The notes beneath the pieces were generated by a model, which was given only the letters and a program-made list of their open reading frames with translations, did not search any database and was not told where the DNA came from. Shown here one piece after another: positions 37,675-46,531 of a DNA stretch of 64,000 nucleotides. Each line of letters begins with the position of its first letter. Within the stretch, counting starts at the first letter, position 1. The position numbers were made by a program, and so were the translations under genes. This stretch comes from Lysobacterales bacterium (lineage in GTDB: Bacteria; Pseudomonadota; Gammaproteobacteria; Xanthomonadales; Marinicellaceae): assembly GCA_026982315.1 (NCBI GenBank), contig JALSHI010000025.1:1-64000 (forward strand), read 5' to 3'.

Positions 37675-38556
37675 ATGAATATAACCGTGCGACAAATGCG
37701 TATCTTTGCCACAGTGGCTGAAACCCTGAATATGTCGCGGGCGGCTAAACGCCTGTTTTTAACCCAACCGGCGGTGTCCATGCAATTGAAACAGCTGGAA
37801 GAAACCCTGGGGGTTAAATTGTTTGAGCAACATGGCAGAAAACTGAATTTGACAGAAGCGGGCCGGGATTTTCTGGGCTATTGTCAGCGGATTCTGGCGC
37901 AGTTACAGGAGGCGGAGCAAGTCATGGGGGAATACAAGGGTGTGCATCGGGGCACTTTGTCCATTGCGGCGGCCAGCACCATTAGTCACTTTGCCGTCGC
38001 CATGATTGCGGAATTTCGGCAGATACACCCCAATATTAAGGTTGATTTGGAAGTCACCAACCGTTCAACAGTATTGTGCCAATTGGAAAGTAACAGCAAA
38101 GACATTGTATTAATGGGGCAACCCCCTGAGCGGGCTGATCTTGAGCATGTTGTTATCAAGGACAACCCGTTGGTGGTCATTGCCCATCCGGAGAATCCAT
38201 TATGCCAACACAAGCAGATACCTCTGGCCAAGCTGGTGCAACACACTTTTGTGATTCGGGAGAAAGGTTCAGGCACCCGCGAGGCTCTTAAAAATCTCTT
38301 GCGTACTCACAATCTTTATTTGGAAGAGGCCATGGTTATGAACAATAACGAATCCATTAAACTCTGTGTCAAAGCCGGGTTGGGGTTGGGGGTGGTTTCT
38401 GTTCATACCATTAGAGAGGAGATAGAAAAGGGCAGTTTGCGCATGCTGGGTGTGGAACATTTTCCGATTATTAAAAAATGGCATATGGTTCACCGTAAAA
38501 TGCATCATTTGCCACCGGTGGCAAAGGCCTTTCGGGACTTTCTTGTTAACGCATGA
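37675..38556 (+). CDS. cbbR: LysR-family transcriptional regulator CbbR
   Basis: A 293-residue LysR-type regulator, divergent from cbbM, the usual position of CbbR. The N-terminal winged helix-turn-helix (about 1-60) contains MRIFATVAETLNMSRAA and QPAVSMQLKQLEETLG. The C-terminal effector domain (about 90-290) resembles a periplasmic binding protein. CbbR activates Calvin operons in response to metabolites such as ribulose bisphosphate or NADPH in other species. Its own start codon lies only 4 nt from the inverted repeat, so autoregulation is likely. The ATG has no strong ribosome site. Confidence 0.92.
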   Translation: MNITVRQMRIFATVAETLNMSRAAKRLFLTQPAVSMQLKQLEETLGVKLFEQHGRKLNLTEAGRDFLGYCQRILAQLQEAEQVMGEYKGVHRGTLSIAAASTISHFAVAMIAEFRQIHPNIKVDLEVTNRSTVLCQLESNSKDIVLMGQPPERADLEHVVIKDNPLVVIAHPENPLCQHKQIPLAKLVQHTFVIREKGSGTREALKNLLRTHNLYLEEAMVMNNNESIKLCVKAGLGLGVVSVHTIREEIEKGSLRMLGVEHFPIIKKWHMVHRKMHHLPPVAKAFRDFLVNA

Positions 38557-38688
38557 GCAGGGTGCAAAAAAGTGTGCAAAATTAGTATGAAAACTCTAGA
38601 CATCATGCCCATAATGTCCGTGTAATCAGGAAGCCGGATCCAGTTTGAGTCGGCTTCAACTTTTGAATCCGATAAATGAGGTAATATC

Positions 38689-39414
38689 ATGGCGACCAAG
38701 AAAACCGTCAGTAAAAAAACCACTACCCGCAAAGTGGCCAGCAAAAAAACCGCCACCACCAAGTCGGCAGAATCGACCCAAAGCCGTGTGACTGACAGCA
38801 TTTTGGGCTCTGCCAGTGAAATCTGGCTGGCTGGCCTGGGTGCTTTTGCCAAGGCCCAGCAGGAAGGGGTAAAAATCTTCAGCAAACTGGTTAGTGAAGG
38901 TAAAGAATTTGAAGAAACCTTCAAAAAGGTACCAGAAAAGGCTGTCAAGGAGGTATCCAGCAAAGTCTCCGAAGTGAAGTCGAAGGTTGACGATGTCAGG
39001 AAAAAGGCGTTTGAAAGTGTGGAAAAACTGGAGTCGCTGTTTGAATCCCGAGTGGAAAAAGCCCTGAAAAATCTGGGGGTACCCACAAACCTGGACATCA
39101 GCACCTTGCTGAAACGTATTGAAGAGCTAGCCATGCAAGTGGCCAAACTGGCAGAGCAACTCGAACAGAAAGTTGAAGGTAAAGCCGATCTGGACAAAGC
39201 TGCAGAAGAAGCCAAAAAGACTGTAAAAAAAGTCACGCAAAAGAGCGCCAAGACGGCGGCTGCGGGCAGCAAAACAACACGGAAAACCACGAAAAAAACC
39301 GCTTCAGCGGCCAAAAGCTCTGCTGAACGATCAGCTGATGAGGCCATGAAAAGCGTTTCCCGGGCGGCCAAGAGTGCGAAAACCACCGCGAAAAAGACCG
39401 CTACGAAAAAGTAA
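38689..39414 (+). CDS. Phasin with lysine-rich tails (PhaF-like)
   Basis: A 241-residue protein with a phasin core (about 30-170), which coats polyhydroxyalkanoate granules, between basic tails. The N-terminal 25 residues and the last 65 or so are rich in Lys, Ala and Thr (KKTTRKTTKK-like repeats), like the histone-like C-terminus of PhaF that links granules to DNA. The core shows GSASEIWLAGLGAFAKAQQ and a heptad helix (EELAMQVAKLAEQLEQKV). The start has GAGGT about 8 nt upstream. A strong terminator follows. PHA synthase genes are not in the window. Confidence 0.88.
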   Translation: MATKKTVSKKTTTRKVASKKTATTKSAESTQSRVTDSILGSASEIWLAGLGAFAKAQQEGVKIFSKLVSEGKEFEETFKKVPEKAVKEVSSKVSEVKSKVDDVRKKAFESVEKLESLFESRVEKALKNLGVPTNLDISTLLKRIEELAMQVAKLAEQLEQKVEGKADLDKAAEEAKKTVKKVTQKSAKTAAAGSKTTRKTTKKTASAAKSSAERSADEAMKSVSRAAKSAKTTAKKTATKK

Positions 39415-39442
39415 CGCACCAGTAGCGGCTGCCGCGTTCCTG

Positions 39443-39470
39443 AAAACCCCGCCGTCATGCGGGGTTTTTT
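39443..39470 (+). terminator. Rho-independent terminator of the phasin gene
   Basis: AAAACCCCGC (39443-39452) pairs with GCGGGGTTTT (39459-39468) around CGTCAT, and the T-run continues to 39470. It starts 28 nt after the stop codon. Confidence 0.88.
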
Positions 39471-39513
39471 GTTACCAGAAATCACTGGTCTGTGGCCACT
39501 TGTCATGCCGGCA

Positions 39514-39985
39514 ATGGATTCCGGGTCTCGCTCACGCTCACCCGGAATGACGATCCTCCCCGTCATTCCCGCGAAGGCGGGAATCCATGCTGTAAATAGT
39601 AGAGAGTGAAGCAAAAGCGCAGGACTCACCGGAGCAGGCACTCATGGGTGACATTCGGAGAAGCCATGGCTTTGCGTCTATTGGATATGCCGTGCTGCCT
39701 GGGAGATGGATTCCGGGTCTCGCTCACGCTCACCCGGAATGACGATCCTCTCCGTCATTCCCGCGAAGGCGGGAATCCATGCTGTAAATAGTAGAGAGTG
39801 AAGCAAAAGCGCAGGACTCACCGGAGCAGGCACTCATGGATGACATTCGGAGAAGCCATGGCTTTGCGTCTATTGGATATGCCGTGCTGCCTGGGAGATG
39901 GATTCCGGGTCTCGCTTACGCTCACCCGGAACGACGATCCTTCCCGTCCTGCCCGCGGCGGCGGGAGGCTCGCTCGGAATGACGG
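39514..39985. repeat. Tandem 192-bp repeat with REP-like palindromes, 2.4 copies
   Basis: Units begin at 39516, 39708 and 39900, exactly 192 bp apart. Units 1 and 2 differ at only two positions that I can find; unit 3 is partial and diverges after about 60 bp. Each unit opens with ATTCCGGGT and ACCCGGAAT as an inverted repeat, then ATTCCCGC-GAAG-GCGGGAAT, the palindrome common in intergenic repeats of many proteobacteria. The remaining sequence of the unit is unique. The short reading frames in the units are translations of the repeat and not genes. The whole gap 39415-40069 has no gene. Confidence 0.85.
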
Positions 39986-40006
39986 TGGTTTGAGAGAGTC
40001 CTGCAC

Positions 40007-40032
40007 AAAAAAGGGCAAGCGGATGCTTGCCC
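40007..40032 (-). terminator. Rho-independent terminator of the porin gene
   Basis: On the minus strand GGGCAAGC (40032-40025) pairs with GCTTGCCC (40020-40013) around ATCC, followed by a T-run (40012-40007). It lies 38 nt past the porin stop codon. Confidence 0.82.
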
Positions 40033-40069
40033 AGGGCCAATTGGCGGGGAAGAAATAAGCGTTATCCGA

Positions 40070-41341
40070 TCAGAATTTCCAGCTCACGTCCACTTGCAGG
40101 CGGTCATAATCCACAGGATTGTCGCTGTCTTTGCCCTTCTGCGAATCAATATAGTTGAAGCCAGCCTTGGTTTTTTTGTTGATGGCATACTGAAAGCGCA
40201 GTAGCGAGCCTTTGGCGTTGGTGGTGCCGCCGGCAAAGTCCGAATCATTGAACAAGGCTACCACACTGTCAGCGTCTGTTTCCAACCAGGCATAGCTTAA
40301 CTGCCATGTGCCGGGCTGTTTGGCCTTGCCAAAGGTGAATCCGGCCGCCCAGGCGGTGTCCTGATTGGTTTCAGCAGCTGTATTTTTGACATAGTCAGCA
40401 AACAGCATAAAGGGGTGTTGCATCAGCTTTGTATGGTATTCCCCAAACAGCTCAAACTGATTGAAGTCACTGAGATAACCGCCATTGGCATCCAGCAGAT
40501 TGCCTCGCGCCTTGCCATCGTAGAGGGGTTGAAAGCCTTGCAAATGCCGATAATCGAAATAGCTGGCAGCCACTTTCAGGCGGTTCTCATCAGAGAGGTT
40601 GATGGTTTTACGCACCTGTGCGCCCCAGAGTTGCGTGTCTTTTTCGGTTTTGCGTTCTTCCACCGAAAACCAGCCAAGAACCGCCTCAAATCCGCCGGGA
40701 GAGTAGGTGAGTGCGGCGCCTTCTGGCACCAGATCGTTATCCCAAACCAGCGGGTTTTTATTGGGGCGATCATAAGGATTGCTGAACTTGCCGAACTCGG
40801 CGCTGAGCTTCGGACTGAGTTTCCATTGCACGTAGGCCTTGTTCAGGCGGATATCCTTGTTGGAGAAGGCGTGATCCAGGGTCACATTGTTGGAAACCGG
40901 ATTATCATCGCCACTGGCCAGTTGAAAGCCCAGCAGGGTATTGTCACTGACGCGCATTTTCATACCGGTGCGAAAACGAATCCGATGCCGGAAACGCGTG
41001 TCCTTGCCCTTTTCATCAATGTATTCCTGGCGGTAACGCAAATCGGCATTAAAAGCGATGCGATGGGGCCAGTGGTTGAACTGAGGGTGCTGCAATGATT
41101 TTGTCTTCTGACCAGCAGGTTCGCTTGCTGTGCCGGTGGACTTTTCACTGGCCTTGCCGTTGCGTTCCAGTTTTTCCAGCCGTTGGGTAAGCTGGGCCAG
41201 TTGGGCTTTTAGTTGACGGATTTCTTCATCCTGGGAGTCTGCAAAAGCCGGTGGCATGGTGGCAAGCAGGGTCGTCAGGGCTAACAGTTGCCCGGCGTGA
41301 CGGCCAGAGGGCAGCAGACGATGGAAGTCAAAGGATTTCAT
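40070..41341 (-). CDS. Outer-membrane porin, probably phosphate-starvation induced
   Basis: A 423-residue outer-membrane protein. A signal peptide ends near AFA-D (about residue 35), followed by a coiled coil (EEIRQLKAQLAQLTQRLEKL, about 39-58), a linker and a beta-barrel with alternating polar/aromatic strands ending in the C-terminal phenylalanine (VDVSWKF). This layout matches a putative porin family. The upstream Pho box (41431-41452) and its position beside the phoBR genes suggest a role in phosphate or polyphosphate uptake, by analogy with OprP/OprO, though sequence alone does not show ion selectivity. Confidence 0.82.
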   Translation of the reverse strand: MKSFDFHRLLPSGRHAGQLLALTTLLATMPPAFADSQDEEIRQLKAQLAQLTQRLEKLERNGKASEKSTGTASEPAGQKTKSLQHPQFNHWPHRIAFNADLRYRQEYIDEKGKDTRFRHRIRFRTGMKMRVSDNTLLGFQLASGDDNPVSNNVTLDHAFSNKDIRLNKAYVQWKLSPKLSAEFGKFSNPYDRPNKNPLVWDNDLVPEGAALTYSPGGFEAVLGWFSVEERKTEKDTQLWGAQVRKTINLSDENRLKVAASYFDYRHLQGFQPLYDGKARGNLLDANGGYLSDFNQFELFGEYHTKLMQHPFMLFADYVKNTAAETNQDTAWAAGFTFGKAKQPGTWQLSYAWLETDADSVVALFNDSDFAGGTTNAKGSLLRFQYAINKKTKAGFNYIDSQKGKDSDNPVDYDRLQVDVSWKF

Positions 41342-41430
41342 TGGGTTCTCCTTATTGTTTCCCGGTTAAGGTTGTGTTGAGCCTGGAAGCACGGCAGTAT
41401 CCGCGCATCACCGACGGTGAGTTTAGGCTC

Positions 41431-41452
41431 TTTATGTGACAGGTTTATGACA
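41431..41452 (-). promoter_or_regulatory. Pho box upstream of the porin gene
   Basis: On the minus strand the site reads TGTCATAAACC followed by TGTCACATAAA: two direct TGTCA repeats 11 bp apart, as in the PhoB consensus. TAAACT (41425-41420) follows as a possible -10. The porin starts at 41341. Confidence 0.8.
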
Positions 41453-41556
41453 CAGCGCCGGTGTTTCTAAACGGGGCACTTATCCTGGTGGCTGGGTTTG
41501 ACGAGTACAGACTTTGGTTGCCTGGTTTTGGGCGCCGGTTTTCGTCTCAAAGAAGG

Positions 41557-42879
41557 TTAATCGCTACAGGTTGTCACCAGATCAGCTGGCAAGACCACCA
41601 GAAACTCGCAGCCTTTACCTGGTTCGCTGTGGATTTCAAGGCGGCCCCGGTGGCGATTGACCACATGCTGCACAATGGCCAGGCCCAGGCCAGTGCCACC
41701 AGTGTTCTTGGAACGCCCCTTGTCAACCCGATAGAAGCGCTCGGTCAGATGCGGCAGGTGTTCCTGGGCGATGCCTGGCCCGTTATCACGCACGCTCAGG
41801 CAAGCCTCTCCTGAAAGATTTTTGTGCCAGGATACCTGAATACGGGTTTGGGGCGGCGTGTGCCGGATGGCGTTGGTAATGAGATTGGTGACAATGCTTT
41901 CCAGCTCTGTGGGATTTCCCAGAACGGCCAGTGAATCATCCAGTTCACATTCAAAATGGTGAGCGTCCTGGTCGGTTTTTTTGTGATTTTCGATAATGTT
42001 TCGGATGATTGTGGCCATAGTTACGGCTTGCAGGCTTTGCGGGTCAATGGCCGAGTTTTCCAGCCGGGAAATGGTCAGCAAATCTTCAACCAGTGCCTGC
42101 ATGCGTCGGCTTTGCTCGGTGAGACTGTGTAGTATGGGCGTTACGCTTTCTGGCAGATTGGGTGTTTCTTGCAGCATTTCCAGATAGCCGGAAATAACGG
42201 TCAAGGGGGTTCGCAGTTCATGCGAGGCGTTGGCAATAAAGTTGCGCCGCATGCGCCGCAGTTGCATTTCATCGCTGATATCCTGGGCGATTAACAAGCG
42301 CAAGTTGTCTTCGACCGGCACGATCTGGATGGCCAGGCAGGTGTGGCGGCCAAATGGATTTTTCAAAACGATTTCATTGTTGGAAGGCGCTGCGCTGCGA
42401 TCACTTTGTGCGGATGCCAGAAACTGCTGAAATTCCGGGTTGCGAACCAGATTGTCCAGCCGTTGGCCTGGATCGGTTTCGCGGTTCAGTCCAAGCGTGG
42501 CAATGGCGTGGGTATTGAACCACTGGATATGGTTCTCTTTGTCCAGGACAACCGTTGCATAGGGGAGCTTGGATATGATGTTTTGTAACCGCCTGACCAG
42601 GGCCCGCAAACGTTGCTTGCGGGCCGTGCTTTTGCGCTTTAGTGTCTGGATGTGGTAGATGAGCTCGCCCCAGATACCTGTGGCATCCGGAGCCTGTTCG
42701 TTTTTGGCTCCGGTTTTCAGCCATCCAATCACCTGGCCCAGCCGATACCAGAACCAGGCCATGTAGCTGATGGCGGTCAACAGAAAGCTGGCGAGCCAGT
42801 GGCCAGTAAGCAAACCACCGAGGACCGCTGTGATCAGGGCGAAAAGCACTCGCCAGATTTCGTATTGGTGACTGTTCAC
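41557..42879 (-). CDS. phoR: Phosphate regulon sensor histidine kinase PhoR
   Basis: A 440-residue membrane sensor kinase that phosphorylates PhoB when phosphate is scarce. Two hydrophobic N-terminal segments (about 8-50), a PAS-like domain (about 95-205), the dimerisation helix with H220 in NASHELRTPLTV, and an ATPase domain with TNLITNAIRHTP, DNGPGIAQEHL and GGTGLGLAIV follow. There is no large periplasmic sensor domain, as in E. coli PhoR, so sensing goes through Pst and PhoU. It overlaps phoB by 4 nt and is the last gene of the pst-pho run. Confidence 0.95.
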   Translation of the reverse strand: MNSHQYEIWRVLFALITAVLGGLLTGHWLASFLLTAISYMAWFWYRLGQVIGWLKTGAKNEQAPDATGIWGELIYHIQTLKRKSTARKQRLRALVRRLQNIISKLPYATVVLDKENHIQWFNTHAIATLGLNRETDPGQRLDNLVRNPEFQQFLASAQSDRSAAPSNNEIVLKNPFGRHTCLAIQIVPVEDNLRLLIAQDISDEMQLRRMRRNFIANASHELRTPLTVISGYLEMLQETPNLPESVTPILHSLTEQSRRMQALVEDLLTISRLENSAIDPQSLQAVTMATIIRNIIENHKKTDQDAHHFECELDDSLAVLGNPTELESIVTNLITNAIRHTPPQTRIQVSWHKNLSGEACLSVRDNGPGIAQEHLPHLTERFYRVDKGRSKNTGGTGLGLAIVQHVVNRHRGRLEIHSEPGKGCEFLVVLPADLVTTCSD

Positions 42880-43592
42880 TGGAGAGAAGAGTCGTTTTTC
42901 AGCGTCGTGGCGTCTTTCCTGAAACGATACCCGGCGCCACGGACTGTTTCCAGGGCGGTGTCCAGGTGAAAGGGTTTCAATATTTTTCGCAATCGCATCA
43001 CGTGAACATCCACCGTGCGTTCTTCAATGTAGCTGCTATGTCCCCAGATTTGGTCCAGGAGTTGCCCGCGGCTGAAAACCCGGTCAGGTTTTTGCATAAA
43101 AAATAATAACAGGTCATACTCCTTACCGCTCACTGGCAAGGTTCGATCATCCACTGTGGCGATATGTGATTCCGGGTTCAGGCGCAGGCGGCCAAGCACC
43201 AGTTGGTTATCGGCATTAAGCCGTTGCGTGCGGCGCAATAAGGCGCGGATGCGGGCCAGCAGCTCTTTGAGCGCCACAGGCTTGGTCAGGTAATCATCCG
43301 CACCGGACTCCAGCCCTCTGACCTTGTCTTCTTCCTGGGCTTTCGCAGTGAGCATTAATACCGGGAGCTCAGACAAGGCATCTGTCGAGCGAATTTTTTT
43401 CAGAACCCGAACGCCGCTGGCATCCGGCAGCATCCAGTCCAGCAACAGGCAATCAGGCGGGTTTTCATACAGGGAATCCAGTCCTTCCCTGGCGGTCATC
43501 GCCACATTAACTTCAAATCCATGGCCGGTTAAGAAGGTGTGCAACATGTGGCAAATAGCCGCGTCATCTTCAATGAGTAACAAGCGGGACAT
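42876..43592 (-). CDS. phoB: Phosphate regulon response regulator PhoB
   Basis: A 238-residue OmpR/PhoB-type response regulator. The receiver domain has D9/D10, the phosphoacceptor D52 (LLLDWMLPD), T82 and K104. A C-terminal winged helix (about 140-230) has FSRGQLLDQIWG and ERTVDVHVMRLRK. It would bind the Pho boxes found before pstS and the porin. The gene sits 6 nt after phoU and overlaps phoR by 4 nt. Confidence 0.96.
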   Translation of the reverse strand: MSRLLLIEDDAAICHMLHTFLTGHGFEVNVAMTAREGLDSLYENPPDCLLLDWMLPDASGVRVLKKIRSTDALSELPVLMLTAKAQEEDKVRGLESGADDYLTKPVALKELLARIRALLRRTQRLNADNQLVLGRLRLNPESHIATVDDRTLPVSGKEYDLLLFFMQKPDRVFSRGQLLDQIWGHSSYIEERTVDVHVMRLRKILKPFHLDTALETVRGAGYRFRKDATTLKNDSSLQ

Positions 43593-43598
43593 ATTTTA

Positions 43599-44348
43599 CT
43601 AGCTTTCAGATAGCGTATTCATACCAGCGGCGGCCGACGGACTGTCCGGGAAATATTTCTGGCGGATATGTTCCAGTGATTTATGCCGCACGTCTTTGCC
43701 CTTGACCAGATAAATCACATACTCGCAAATGTTCTGGGCATGGTCGCCGATGCGTTCCAGGGAACGCGCGCACCAGTTTACGCGCAAGGCGCTTTTGATT
43801 TGCCTGGGATCTTCCATCATGTGGGTAATGAGCAGGCGCGAGAGATTGTTGAATTCCTTGTCGATGGCCTCATCGCGACCCAGAATTTCCACCGCCTTGT
43901 TGGCGTCCAGACGGGCAAAGGCGTCCAGGGCATCGCGCAGGGTATCCAGTGCCAGTACACCCAAATGAGACAGCTCAGAATGTAAGTCATCGACGGTATT
44001 GCGCATGGACAACCGCTGGGTGTATTTGGCGATTTTCTGGGCCTCATCGCCAATGCGCTCCAGGTCGGTAATGACTTTGATGACAGCGATGACCAGCCGC
44101 AAGTCGCTGGCAGCCGGTTGCCGCTTGGCGATAACACGCGTGCATTCTTCGTCAATGGCCACTTCCATGGCATTGACTTCATCATCCCTTGAGGCCACTG
44201 TTTCAGCCAGAATGGCATCGTGTTTCAGCAAGGACTGAAGGGCGTGGGTGGTTTGCTGCTCCACCAGTCCACCCATTTTGAGCACCTGGTTACGAATGTC
44301 TTCCAGTTCCTGGTTGTAGCGCTGGGAAATATGTTGTCCGAGATTCAT
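43599..44348 (-). CDS. phoU: Phosphate transport system regulator PhoU
   Basis: A 249-residue helical protein with two PhoU repeats (about 15-110 and 120-220), which links the Pst transporter to PhoR and keeps the Pho regulon off when phosphate is ample. Typical segments are GDEAQKIAKYTQRL in repeat one and ERIGDHAQNICEYVIYL in repeat two, both acidic metal-binding helices. It lies 9 nt after pstB and 6 nt before phoB. Confidence 0.95.
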   Translation of the reverse strand: MNLGQHISQRYNQELEDIRNQVLKMGGLVEQQTTHALQSLLKHDAILAETVASRDDEVNAMEVAIDEECTRVIAKRQPAASDLRLVIAVIKVITDLERIGDEAQKIAKYTQRLSMRNTVDDLHSELSHLGVLALDTLRDALDAFARLDANKAVEILGRDEAIDKEFNNLSRLLITHMMEDPRQIKSALRVNWCARSLERIGDHAQNICEYVIYLVKGKDVRHKSLEHIRQKYFPDSPSAAAGMNTLSES

Positions 44349-44357
44349 CGCATTCTC

Positions 44358-45254
44358 CTAGCCGAAACGGCCGGTAATATAGTTTTCGGTAAGGGGGTGT
44401 TGCGGGGTGGTAAAAATGCGGTCGGTGTCATTGACCTCCACCAGTTTTCCCATGTGGAAATATGCCGTGCGGTTGGAAACGCGCGCCGCTTGCTGCATGG
44501 AGTGCGTGACAATGGCGATGGTGTAATTCTCACTCAATTCAATCATGAGTTCCTCAATCAGGGCGGTGGCAATGGGGTCCAGCGCGGATGTGGGTTCATC
44601 CATCAGGATCACTTCCGGGTCGATGGCGATGGTGCGGGCGATGCACAAGCGCTGTTGCTGGCCGCCGGACAGACCAGTTCCCGGCTTGTGGAGGTCGTCC
44701 TTGACTTCATCAAACAAACCGGCGCGGCGCAGGCTTTTTTCGACGATTTCGTCCAGTTCCGCGCGATTTTTGGCCAGCCCGTGCAGGCGCACGCCATAGG
44801 CCACATTGTCGTAAATGGACTTGGGAAAAGGATTGGGCTTCTGGAACACCATACCTACCCGGGAGCGCAACAGCACAGGGTCCTGGCCGGGGGCGTAAAT
44901 GTCTTCACCATCGAGCCGGAAATCACCTTCTACGCGACAAGTGGGGATGGTGTCGTTCATGCGGTTCAGGCAACGCAAAAATGTGGATTTACCACAGCCG
45001 GAAGGACCTATCATGGCCAGCACCTGATTCCGGCCGATATCGAGACTGATATCCTTGATGGCCGGTTTGTCCCCATAGAAAACATGAACGTGACGGGTGC
45101 TGATTTTGGGATTTTCGACAAAAGGCTGGCCGACGGTTTTGTCCACGGTCACATCCAGTGCGGCCCGATTATTTTCCCGGGCTTGTTGCAATGCGGCGGA
45201 TTCTGCTGATGGGTCGGTATTGGGCAGGGCTTCTGTTGTCATTGGGGTTACCAT
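44358..45254 (-). CDS. pstB: Phosphate ABC transporter ATP-binding protein
   Basis: The ATPase of the high-affinity phosphate importer. The 298-residue protein has Walker [12 protein letters not shown], signature [13 protein letters not shown] and Walker [14 protein letters not shown], followed by the H-loop TH. About 35 residues precede the conserved [14 protein letters not shown] start of the domain, an extension that shows no known motif. It overlaps pstA by 7 nt. Confidence 0.96.
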   Translation of the reverse strand: MVTPMTTEALPNTDPSAESAALQQARENNRAALDVTVDKTVGQPFVENPKISTRHVHVFYGDKPAIKDISLDIGRNQVLAMIGPSGCGKSTFLRCLNRMNDTIPTCRVEGDFRLDGEDIYAPGQDPVLLRSRVGMVFQKPNPFPKSIYDNVAYGVRLHGLAKNRAELDEIVEKSLRRAGLFDEVKDDLHKPGTGLSGGQQQRLCIARTIAIDPEVILMDEPTSALDPIATALIEELMIELSENYTIAIVTHSMQQAARVSNRTAYFHMGKLVEVNDTDRIFTTPQHPLTENYITGRFG

Positions 45255-46528
45255 TTCTTTTCATATTTTTTGCGCATGAAAACGGCCAGTCCGTTCATGG
45301 CGATGAGGAAAGTCAATAATACAATAATTGCGGCTGATGTGCGTTCCACAAAGGCGCGCTCGGGGCTGTCGGCCCACAGAAAAATCTGCACTGGCAAGGC
45401 GGTGGACGGGTCAAAAATGCCGTGCGGCACATCGGCCACAAAGGCCACCATGCCAATCAGCAGCAAGGGAGCGGTTTCTCCCAGTGCCTGGGCCATGCCA
45501 ATAATTGTGCCAGTCAGAATACCCGGTAATGCCAGGGGCAAGACATGACCAAAGGCTACCTGGGTTTTGGATGCACCCAAGGCCAAGGCGGCTTCGCGGA
45601 TGGACTGGGGCACGGCTTTAATGACCGCACGGCTGGTGATGATGATGGTGGGCAGGGTCATGAGCGTCAACACCAGGCCACCGGCTAGGGGCGCAGAGCG
45701 CGGCACGCCGAAAAACCCGATAAAAACCGCCAACCCCAGCAGACCGAACACAATGGATGGGACTGCAGCCAGATTGTTGATATTGACTTCAATCAAATCC
45801 ACCCAGCGGTTGTTCTGGGGGGCAAATTCCTCCAGGTAGATGGCCGCCAGTACTCCAATCGGGAAAGACAGCGCCAGGGTGACCAGCAAGGTGAGTACCG
45901 AACCCACAAAAGCGCCACGGATTCCCGCCTGTTCCGGCTCGCGGGAGTCGCTGGCTGTAAAAAAGGTTTTGTTGAAGCGTTTTTCCAGACGATTTTCGGC
46001 AAGCAGCCGGTCGATCCAGGCCAGTTGATAGTCCTTAAGGCGCCGCTGGCTTTCAGGCAGGGTGCGGTCGATGCGGCCTTTCATATATTGGTCCACGTCG
46101 TCCTTGGCCAGAAACCAGAAAGACTGGGTGGTGCCCAGTAATGAAGGATTAGCCAGCACGGCGTCCCGTAAGTCGTAAGCTGCGGACTTGCTCACCAATT
46201 GTTTGAGGTCGCGTCGCTGTTTGCGGGTCTTGGCATCGGGGAACATCTTTTTCAGGGTTTCGGTAATCAGACGGCTGTAATTGGCATGGAATAACGCATC
46301 GCGATCGGGGTGATCGCCAAGCCCCAATTGCTGCGGATCCAGCGTAATATCCAGTTTGATACGGGTTTCGGTAAAAGCGGGCAGGCCTTTGCTGACGATA
46401 TCGGTGAGCAAAAGAAGTAAAAACAGAATACTGACACTGACGGACAATAGCCCATAGAGACGAAACCGGCGTTCACGGGCATGACGCTTTTTCAGACTGT
46501 TGCGGATTTTTTCCTGATGATTTTTCAT
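45248..46528 (-). CDS. pstA: Phosphate ABC transporter permease PstA with long periplasmic insert
   Basis: Inner-membrane channel subunit for phosphate. The last 220 residues or so match E. coli PstA, with the [13 protein letters not shown] coupling loop and [15 protein letters not shown]. The 426-residue length exceeds the usual 290-300. After the first membrane helix (about 25-45) comes a charged, soluble stretch of about 150 residues, which should be periplasmic. PstC is extended too. It starts 3 nt after pstC and overlaps pstB by 7 nt. Confidence 0.94.
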   Translation of the reverse strand: MKNHQEKIRNSLKKRHARERRFRLYGLLSVSVSILFLLLLLTDIVSKGLPAFTETRIKLDITLDPQQLGLGDHPDRDALFHANYSRLITETLKKMFPDAKTRKQRRDLKQLVSKSAAYDLRDAVLANPSLLGTTQSFWFLAKDDVDQYMKGRIDRTLPESQRRLKDYQLAWIDRLLAENRLEKRFNKTFFTASDSREPEQAGIRGAFVGSVLTLLVTLALSFPIGVLAAIYLEEFAPQNNRWVDLIEVNINNLAAVPSIVFGLLGLAVFIGFFGVPRSAPLAGGLVLTLMTLPTIIITSRAVIKAVPQSIREAALALGASKTQVAFGHVLPLALPGILTGTIIGMAQALGETAPLLLIGMVAFVADVPHGIFDPSTALPVQIFLWADSPERAFVERTSAAIIVLLTFLIAMNGLAVFMRKKYEKKW

Positions 46529-46531
46529 AAT

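Noticed and set aside
38505-39641. 378-aa minus-strand reading frame opposite the phasin gene
   Set aside because: It is antisense to a well-supported phasin, is dominated by low-complexity Ser/Ala/Phe/Val text, and its upstream part is a translation of the REP-like repeat.
39514-39985. CRISPR array
   Set aside because: The repeat unit is 192 bp with no short spacers, and no cas genes are present.
39606-40058. Two similar 61- and 86-aa plus-strand reading frames in the repeat
   Set aside because: Their similarity comes from the 192-bp DNA duplication; they cross the palindromes and have no ribosome sites or family features.
44220-45209. 329-aa plus-strand reading frame
   Set aside because: Antisense to phoU and pstB; a shadow of codon bias.
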